A stretch of DNA of 18,701 bases from Planctomycetota bacterium (GTDB taxonomy: Bacteria > Planctomycetota > Phycisphaerae > Sedimentisphaerales > Anaerobacaceae). A program made the translations under genes and the position numbers. A model generated the notes under the pieces. It was given only the letters and a program-made list of their open reading frames with translations. It did no database searches and was not told where the DNA came from. Every line of letters begins with the position of its first letter. The first letter of the stretch is position 1. The stretch spans positions 1 to 18,701 of the forward strand of contig JAFNGF010000287.1 in assembly GCA_017885385.1 (NCBI GenBank). The letters run 5' to 3'. Positions 1-5,134 of the stretch are shown here, piece after piece.

Positions 1-202
1 GCTTGTCGGAGGAGGACATATTTTAAGTGCTCAGGAGGGAACCAGCTTTGGCATTCCTGATTTTTTGCCCTGGCCGCTTAACACTATATTTGGTTTTTTT
101 GTAGCCCTTGTAATAGGTACAGTTGTCCTCAAAACGGTGATTACAACCGGTGAGGTTAGCTTGCTGATTCGGCTTGGAGAAAAACCCGCTATTGGGCGCT
201 AA
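1..202 (+). CDS. C-terminal end of an unrecognised membrane protein (5' end outside the window)
   Basis: The reading frame beginning at base 2 is open to a TAA at 200-202 and gives 66 residues. It contains one clear hydrophobic segment (about residues 30-48, around IFGFFVALVIGTVVLKTVI), preceded by a Pro/Trp-rich turn (PDFLPWPLNT) and followed by a short tail ending LIRLGEKPAIGR. The stop lies only 5 bases before the dxr ATG, so it is probably the preceding gene of the same operon. In many bacteria cdsA (phosphatidate cytidylyltransferase) sits here, but this tail does not show the CdsA C-terminal signature I would expect (the 'D.DS' region), so I do not assign it. The start lies beyond the left edge. 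Confidence 0.6.
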   Translation, partial: LVGGGHILSAQEGTSFGIPDFLPWPLNTIFGFFVALVIGTVVLKTVITTGEVSLLIRLGEKPAIGR

Positions 203-207
203 TATTT

Positions 208-1413
208 ATGACAAAACGTATCGCCATTTTAGGTTCGACTGGTTCGGTGGGCAGAAAGGCACTGCGGGTAATAGATGCACTTGGCCCTGAGTACGTGATT
301 ATCGCATTGAGCGCTCACACAAGCGTTGAGCTTTTGGCTGAGCAGGCCCGGCGCTACAGGCCAAAATACATCGCCATCACAGATGCCAAGCATGCGGCGA
401 AGGTTAAGGATTTGGTCCGCGATTTGGACGCAGAGGTTCTGGCCGGGCCGGAGAGTCTGGTTCAGATTGCAGAGCTTGAGGATGTCGATATTGTCCTTAC
501 CGCGGTTGTCGGCGCTGCGGGTTTACCCTCGGCTTTATCGGCTGCCAAGAAGGGTAAAAAACTTGCTATCGCCAACAAAGAGCCGCTGGTTATCGCAGGT
601 GAGCTGCTTACAAAAACCGCCAGAGAGAACGGCGGCACAATCCTGCCGGTCGATAGCGAACATTCGGCGATTTGTCAGGCTATGCGGTCGGGCTCGCGCC
701 GGGAAGTTAGTAGAATTATTTTGACTGCTTCGGGCGGGCCATTTAGAAAAGCCGGCATCGAGGATTTGCAGTATGTAACGCTGGAGCAGGCGCTGGCTCA
801 CCCAGTATGGGACATGGGGCCGAAAATTACTATCGACTCGGCGACAATGATGAATAAGGCATTCGAGGTTATCGAGGCCCACTGGCTCTTTGATATGCCG
901 GTGGAAAAGATAGAGGTTCTGGTCCACCCGGAGTCGATAGTTCACTCGCTGGTCGAATTTGTGGATGGCTCGGTAATCGCGCAAATGGGCCAGCCCGATA
1001 TGTGTCTGCCGATTCAGTATGCTCTGACGTATCCTGCGCGTGTCGCAGGGATCGGCAAGCCTCTGCGGCTGGAAGAAATCGGCAAGCTTACGTTTGAGAG
1101 GCCGGATTTCGAGACGTTTCGTGCGCTGCCGTTAGGGTACGAAGTCGCGCGGACGGGCGGCACGGCGCCGGTAGTTTTCAATGCTGCAAATGAGGCTGCC
1201 GTGCAGGAGTTTCTGGCAGGCGCCATTGAATTTGTTAATATAGTGGAGCTGATCGAGCGCTGTTTGGATAAACATACTGTTAAAAGACAGGTCGCCCTTG
1301 AGGAGCTGCTTGAGGTCGATGCCTGGGCAAGAAAAGAGGTCAGAAACAGTCTAAAGCAAAAAGCGTTCAGCCGTCGCCGCCACGGCGACGGTCAAATCCA
1401 AATCACGATTTGA
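208..1413 (+). CDS. dxr: 1-deoxy-D-xylulose-5-phosphate reductoisomerase (IspC/Dxr)
   Basis: Dxr is a cytosolic enzyme of the MEP isoprenoid pathway. It rearranges and reduces 1-deoxy-D-xylulose 5-phosphate to 2-C-methyl-D-erythritol 4-phosphate with NADPH and a divalent metal. Family landmarks are all present: the nucleotide-binding loop GSTGSVGRKAL (residues 9-19), ANKEPLV (122-128), the metal-binding PVDSEHSA with D149 and E151 (147-154), the SGG loop (175-177), and HPVWDMGPKITIDSATMMNK (198-217) with H198, W201, S211, N216, K217 and E220. The 401-residue length is normal for the family. The ATG follows the preceding stop by 5 bases, with no good Shine-Dalgarno sequence, suggesting translational coupling. 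The last 15 or so codons (FSRRRHGDGQIQITI) are encoded by inverted-repeat DNA rather than by typical dxr sequence, so the native end may have been replaced. Confidence 0.97.
   Translation: MTKRIAILGSTGSVGRKALRVIDALGPEYVIIALSAHTSVELLAEQARRYRPKYIAITDAKHAAKVKDLVRDLDAEVLAGPESLVQIAELEDVDIVLTAVVGAAGLPSALSAAKKGKKLAIANKEPLVIAGELLTKTARENGGTILPVDSEHSAICQAMRSGSRREVSRIILTASGGPFRKAGIEDLQYVTLEQALAHPVWDMGPKITIDSATMMNKAFEVIEAHWLFDMPVEKIEVLVHPESIVHSLVEFVDGSVIAQMGQPDMCLPIQYALTYPARVAGIGKPLRLEEIGKLTFERPDFETFRALPLGYEVARTGGTAPVVFNAANEAAVQEFLAGAIEFVNIVELIERCLDKHTVKRQVALEELLEVDAWARKEVRNSLKQKAFSRRRHGDGQIQITI
1371..1412 (+). repeat. Two adjacent inverted repeats forming the 3' end of dxr
   Basis: Bases 1371-1378 (CCGTCGCC) and 1384-1391 (GGCGACGG) are perfect 8-base arms around a 5-base loop. 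Directly after, 1391-1397 (GTCAAATC region) and GATTTGA ending at 1412 form a second hairpin with 7-base arms. Together they encode the atypical C-terminus of Dxr and part of its stop codon. There is no T-run, so this is unlikely to be an intrinsic terminator. It resembles REP-type palindromic elements. Confidence 0.6.
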
Positions 1414-1438
1414 CTCTTTCGCGAGACAGGAATCAATA

Positions 1439-3583
1439 ATGTCTGAATCAAAAAGTTCGTTTGGTAAGAATCTTCGAGGTTTTCTGTGGGTTTTTATTTT
1501 TGCCGCGGTTGTTTACATAACTATCCGCAACATCCATGTTTTTGGCAACGTCCTTGTAGTGCTGCTTGGATTCGGAATGATGGTTCTGGTTCATGAGTTC
1601 GGTCACTTTGTTGTCGCTAAACTCTCCGGCATAAAAGTCGAAGCATTTTCGATTGGCTTTCCACCTACTTTTGCTGGAATACGAAGAACTGCAGCTGGCT
1701 ATCGTATTCGCATTTTGCCAAGGTTTTTCCCTAAGGAAAATGACGAGTCAGGCGATGGTCGGTTGAGCTTCACTGTCGGCAAGAGAACCAAACCTGGCGA
1801 GACTGAATATCGTATCGGTCTTATTCCATTTGGTGGATTTGTTAAGATGTTGGGGCAGGAGGACGTCGGATCAGGCCAAGCCAGTGACGATCCGCGCTCA
1901 TTTGTTAATAAGCCCGTCAGCATCCGTATCCCTGTTATAGCAGCAGGAGTTAGTTTCAACGTTCTTAGTGCCATTATTATTTTTATGATAGTTTTTCTTA
2001 TCGGGATAAAGTTGCTGCCTCCAATAGTGGGCGCAGTGGTGCCGAATTCGCCGGCCGCCAAAGCAGGTCTTAAGCCGGGCGACGAGATTATCGAGATTGC
2101 CGGCAAGAAAGAGGACCTTGACTTTACCAATATTTTGATAGCCGGTGCTTTGTCAAAAGAAGGTCAAGAGGTTGCGCTGCGAGTCAGGCACGAAAACGGC
2201 TCCGGAGATGGTTTCAATCTTGTTGCTGTCCGCCTGCCGGGCGCGCAGTTGAGAGATTTTGGCATCGTCCCAGCTATGAGTCTGACCATAGCAGAGGTTG
2301 CCGACGTTAACGATTTGCTCAAAAAAACGGGCTTGCTTCCGGGCGACCGTATAAAAGCTGTTAATGGTAAAAGTGTGCAAACACCCTGGGAATTGGCCGA
2401 AATAGTGGGAAACACGCTTGCTCCTGAGGTGACATTGTTGGCTGAGCGAGCCGACAAGGATAAGAGGTTGAAGCTGGTTGAGAGCAAAATCAGACTGCGG
2501 TTGATTTCGCCCAGCACCGGACATATCTACTCTATGGTGCCGCGCTTCCGGATGCAAAATATCGAAATTGAAAAGTCACTTCGGATGAAAATTGCTGCTA
2601 AGATGCGTCAAGTATTGCGGAGAGTCGGCATTAAAGGGAATTTGAAGGAGAAACCATTCTTGCAGAGCGGCGATGTTATTTTGAATGTCGGTGAAGCTGC
2701 ATGCCCTACATGTGAGGAGTTCCAAGAGACGGTGAAGAAGTGCCAGGATAAAGAATTGCCGATAAAGGTGCTCCGAACGGACGCCAATGGTATCGAAAGC
2801 CGGCATATAATTAGTGTCAGACCAAAGCGATACAAAGGCGCTAACGAAGCAAGAATAGGAATTGCATTTTTGCCCGACTTTGATTTTGAGCATCCGGTCG
2901 TTGCCAACACTATCGCTGTGGAGAATGGGCCGCCAAAGTTGAAAATTGAACGCGGTGCTGTGATTACGGCTGTTGGCGGTAAGAGGGTGTCAAACTTTTA
3001 CGATATAATCACAGAAATCAGACAAAATGCCGGGAAACCTGTCACCATTGATTACTGTCTTGATGAGAAACCGGGTACAGTTTCTTTGGATGCAGGTATC
3101 GCCGAAGAGTGTACTACAGTTAAAGCTGATTTTGCTGAGTTTATTCCTTTCAACCGTATGGAGAGACTCTACCAGGCGAGTGGGCCGATCGACGCTATCG
3201 CGATGGGATACAGAAGGACCGTTATGTTTATTACCCAGACCTACTTGACACTTAAGCGCCTGATCGTAGGGGCCGTCAGCCCCAAAAATCTTATGGGCCC
3301 AGTGGGAATCATAGCAGCAAGCTACCACGTTGTTGCCGAGCGACCGCTGATTGATTACGTCTATCTTCTCGGCCTGATAAGCGCCGGGCTGGCGGTCTTT
3401 AATTTGCTGCCCTTACCACCCTTTGATGGGGGGCTGATTGTGCTAATGCTGGTTGAGAAGGTTAAAGGCTCAGCCTTAAGTGAGCGGACTCAAGGCGTGA
3501 TTGTTTATGCCGGCTGGGCGCTTATAGGAACGTTTCTTGTATACGTGACATTCAACGATATCGTCAGAAGTTTTTTTAGCTAA
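1439..3583 (+). CDS. rseP: RseP/site-2-protease-family membrane metalloprotease with multiple PDZ domains
   Basis: This is an intramembrane zinc protease of the M50B (S2P/RseP) family, which cuts membrane-anchored substrates such as anti-sigma factors. Its zinc site is HEFGH (residues 52-56) in the first core membrane helix. The second conserved motif is NLLPLPPFDGG near residues 655-665, the NxxPxxxLDG equivalent with Phe in the Leu position, and the FGGFVKMLGQ loop (131-140) is typical. Between the membrane halves lie four PDZ-like segments (about 197-265, 280-335, 400-450 and 485-545), the second and third carrying recognisable PGDRI and SGDVI turns. At 714 residues it is far longer than E. 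coli RseP (about 450), owing to the periplasmic insert. The ATG has AGG at 1428-1430, 8 bases upstream. The dxr-rseP order is a common arrangement in bacteria. Function as a regulatory protease is inferred; no anti-sigma factor is visible here. Confidence 0.93.
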   Translation: MSESKSSFGKNLRGFLWVFIFAAVVYITIRNIHVFGNVLVVLLGFGMMVLVHEFGHFVVAKLSGIKVEAFSIGFPPTFAGIRRTAAGYRIRILPRFFPKENDESGDGRLSFTVGKRTKPGETEYRIGLIPFGGFVKMLGQEDVGSGQASDDPRSFVNKPVSIRIPVIAAGVSFNVLSAIIIFMIVFLIGIKLLPPIVGAVVPNSPAAKAGLKPGDEIIEIAGKKEDLDFTNILIAGALSKEGQEVALRVRHENGSGDGFNLVAVRLPGAQLRDFGIVPAMSLTIAEVADVNDLLKKTGLLPGDRIKAVNGKSVQTPWELAEIVGNTLAPEVTLLAERADKDKRLKLVESKIRLRLISPSTGHIYSMVPRFRMQNIEIEKSLRMKIAAKMRQVLRRVGIKGNLKEKPFLQSGDVILNVGEAACPTCEEFQETVKKCQDKELPIKVLRTDANGIESRHIISVRPKRYKGANEARIGIAFLPDFDFEHPVVANTIAVENGPPKLKIERGAVITAVGGKRVSNFYDIITEIRQNAGKPVTIDYCLDEKPGTVSLDAGIAEECTTVKADFAEFIPFNRMERLYQASGPIDAIAMGYRRTVMFITQTYLTLKRLIVGAVSPKNLMGPVGIIAASYHVVAERPLIDYVYLLGLISAGLAVFNLLPLPPFDGGLIVLMLVEKVKGSALSERTQGVIVYAGWALIGTFLVYVTFNDIVRSFFS

Positions 3584-3586
3584 GCC

Positions 3587-3601
3587 CCGCGTAAAACGCG
3601 G
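3587..3601. repeat. Small hairpin just after rseP
   Basis: CCGCG (3587-3591), a TAAAA loop and CGCGG (3597-3601) form a perfect 5-base-pair hairpin four bases after the rseP stop. No T-tract follows. It abuts the longer composite repeat at 3606-3714 and may be part of it. Confidence 0.5.
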
Positions 3602-3620
3602 TACGAAACCCCGCAATAAA

Positions 3621-3667
3621 CCTGTCCCCTCGGCCTTGCTCGGGGCGGGCCTGAGCCAGGTCGAAGG
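3621..3667 (+). repeat. 47-base 'CCTGTCC...GAAGG' dispersed repeat (long form), copy 1
   Basis: This copy aligns without gaps to 8776-8822. Over a 53-base stretch that includes the flanking AAA and ATT, 37 positions match. The ends (CCTGTCCC and CTGAGC...CGAAGG) are conserved while the centre differs. Internal GCTC/GAGC-type inverted segments suggest a foldable element. It sits in the loop of another palindromic repeat (3606-3714). Confidence 0.75.
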
Positions 3668-3690
3668 ATTGCGGGGCTAATTATATTTAG

Positions 3691-3714
3691 CCCCCGAATT
3701 TATTTGGGGGTTTT
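3691..3714 (+). terminator. Intrinsic terminator after rseP
   Basis: CCCCCGAA (3691-3698) pairs with TTTGGGGG (3703-3710, one G:U pair) around a TTTA loop, followed by TTTT (3711-3714). It closes the dxr-rseP transcription unit before the next gene at 3751. The equivalent hairpin at 9990-10009 keeps its pairing although several bases differ, which supports a conserved RNA structure. Confidence 0.8.
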
Positions 3715-3748
3715 CCTTACTGATGTTTTCCCGCAGGTTGGGAGGCAC

Positions 3749-3779
3749 AATTGACAATCGACAGCTGTAAATTGAAAAC
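3749..3779. repeat. 31-base AATTGACA...TAAATTGA repeat overlapping the start of the SHMT-like gene
   Basis: Bases 3749-3779 begin AATTGACA and carry TGTAAATTGA near the end. The reverse complement of 13294-13324 has the same length, the same ends and 22 of 31 identical positions. The TTG start codon at 3751 and the first nine or ten codons of the downstream gene lie inside this copy. Confidence 0.55.
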
Positions 3780-5121
3780 TCGCTCGCCGCAAACGGGCGA
3801 ACAGTATCACAAAACCATATTTGACGCCCTTGAACGGGCGGACCAGGAGGTTTATCAGCTTATAGCCGGAGAGTACCAGAGGCGGCAAAACACTCTACAG
3901 CTTATCGCCGCCGAGAATCAATGCTCGCCGGCAGTCCTGGCGGCCCTGGGGTCGGTGATTCAGAATAAGACCACCGAAGGCTTTGTCGGCGCCAGGTTCC
4001 ACGGAGGCTGCCAGGTGGTCGACCGGGTCGAAGAATTGGCCGTCAAAAGGGCTAAAGATGCTTTTGGCGCAAAGTACGCCAATGTGCAGCCTCATTCCGG
4101 CACCGCCGCCAACCAGATCGTTCTGACCGCGCTTCTGCAAAGAGATGATAAAATACTCAGTCTCGGACTCGATCAGGGCGGGCACCTTTCACATGGGGCA
4201 AGGGTCTCATTCACCGGCAAATTCTTCAACGTGGAAAACTATTACGTTGACAGGCGGACCTTTCTGCTGGACTACGAGGCGATCAGGGACAAAGCACGCA
4301 GCGTCAAGCCAAAACTGATTATCTGCGGCGCAAGCGCATACTGCCGAACGATAGATTTCAAAAAGTTCAGAGAGATTGCCGATGAAGCTGGGGCGTATCT
4401 TTTAGCGGATATTTCGCACATCGCGGGCCTGGTAATTGCCGGTGCTCATCCTTCGTCTGTCGATTATGCACATTTTTCAACCACCAGCACGTACAAGCCG
4501 GGCGGGCCGCGGGGCGGCCTGATAATAATGGGCAAAGATTACGACCGGAAAATAATGGTGGGGACAAAATCTATGCCCTTGTGGGAGCACATCGAAAGGA
4601 CAACATTTCCCGGCGTGCAGGGAACGCCGTATCTAAATAACATCGCCGCCAAAGCGGTCTTCTTCAAAGAAACGCTTTGTGAAGAATACAGGCAAAGACA
4701 ATTTAAAATCATAGAAAATGCCAAGGCGCTCGCCGCGAGCCTGCTGGAGCTGGGTCACGATGTTGTAACCGGCGGCACGGACAATCACATGATTCTGGTA
4801 AACGTTGCGAATTTCCGCGCGGGCCTGACCGGCGTCATGGCGCAAAAATGCCTTGAAGATTGCGGCATTGTTGTCAATATGAATCGGCTGCCCTACGACA
4901 AAAAAGCCGCCACGATTACCAGCGGTATCAGGCTGGGCACGCCCATCGTCACCAAAAATGGGATGGGGCCCCAAGAAATGCGCAGCATAGCGCAGTTAAT
5001 TGATGCCGTGCTTCGGACCGTGGAAATAATAAGTGACGCCGAGTACAGAATAGACCGGTCCTTCCAGAATAAGACAAGACAGAAAGTGGAAGATCTGTGC
5101 AGTAAATTTCCGATGCAGTAG
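3751..5121 (+). CDS. Serine hydroxymethyltransferase-family PLP enzyme, divergent active site
   Basis: This 456-residue fold-type I PLP enzyme is clearly GlyA-related: NVQPHSG (111-117), GGHLSHG (143-149) with the ring-stacking H145, D220 and H223, PGVQG (287-291), the PLP lysine K249 and TSGIRLGTP with the carboxylate-binding Arg. Canonical SHMT makes serine from glycine and methylene-tetrahydrofolate. Several active-site positions differ (E. coli numbering from memory): S35 is A54, Y55 is T74, Y64 is F83, Y65 is H84 and the residue before the PLP lysine is Tyr instead of His. The loop after the lysine is KPGGPRGG, one residue shorter than the usual KTLRGPRGG. It could be a folate SHMT variant or a paralogue with another aldol reaction (threonine aldolase/transaldolase-like). 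The TTG start at 3751 is favoured by GGAGG at 3741-3745; no ATG occurs in the first 45 codons. Confidence 0.85.
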   Translation: MTIDSCKLKTRSPQTGEQYHKTIFDALERADQEVYQLIAGEYQRRQNTLQLIAAENQCSPAVLAALGSVIQNKTTEGFVGARFHGGCQVVDRVEELAVKRAKDAFGAKYANVQPHSGTAANQIVLTALLQRDDKILSLGLDQGGHLSHGARVSFTGKFFNVENYYVDRRTFLLDYEAIRDKARSVKPKLIICGASAYCRTIDFKKFREIADEAGAYLLADISHIAGLVIAGAHPSSVDYAHFSTTSTYKPGGPRGGLIIMGKDYDRKIMVGTKSMPLWEHIERTTFPGVQGTPYLNNIAAKAVFFKETLCEEYRQRQFKIIENAKALAASLLELGHDVVTGGTDNHMILVNVANFRAGLTGVMAQKCLEDCGIVVNMNRLPYDKKAATITSGIRLGTPIVTKNGMGPQEMRSIAQLIDAVLRTVEIISDAEYRIDRSFQNKTRQKVEDLCSKFPMQ

Positions 5122-5134
5122 CGCTCTAGAGTGG

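Larger units (their letters stand above)
3606..3714 (+). repeat. Dispersed palindromic repeat, copy 1, interrupted by a second repeat
   Basis: The order is a 9-base left arm CCCCGCAAT (3609-3617), an inserted block (3621-3667), a right arm ATTGCGGGG (3668-3676), then GGCTAA, an AT-rich linker and a terminator-like hairpin (3691-3710) with TTTT. The same parts in the same order occur at 9955-10013, but there the two 9-base arms are separated only by AA. The two sites differ by a net 48 bases between the arms, showing that copy 1 carries an insertion. Confidence 0.85.

Noticed and set aside
2153..2557. Minus-strand open frames opposite rseP
   Set aside because: They are antisense shadows of the PDZ region with no recognisable domain or start signal.
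5122..5134. CTCTAGAG palindrome between the convergent stops as a terminator
   Set aside because: It is only an 8-base palindrome without loop or T-run, too weak to call.
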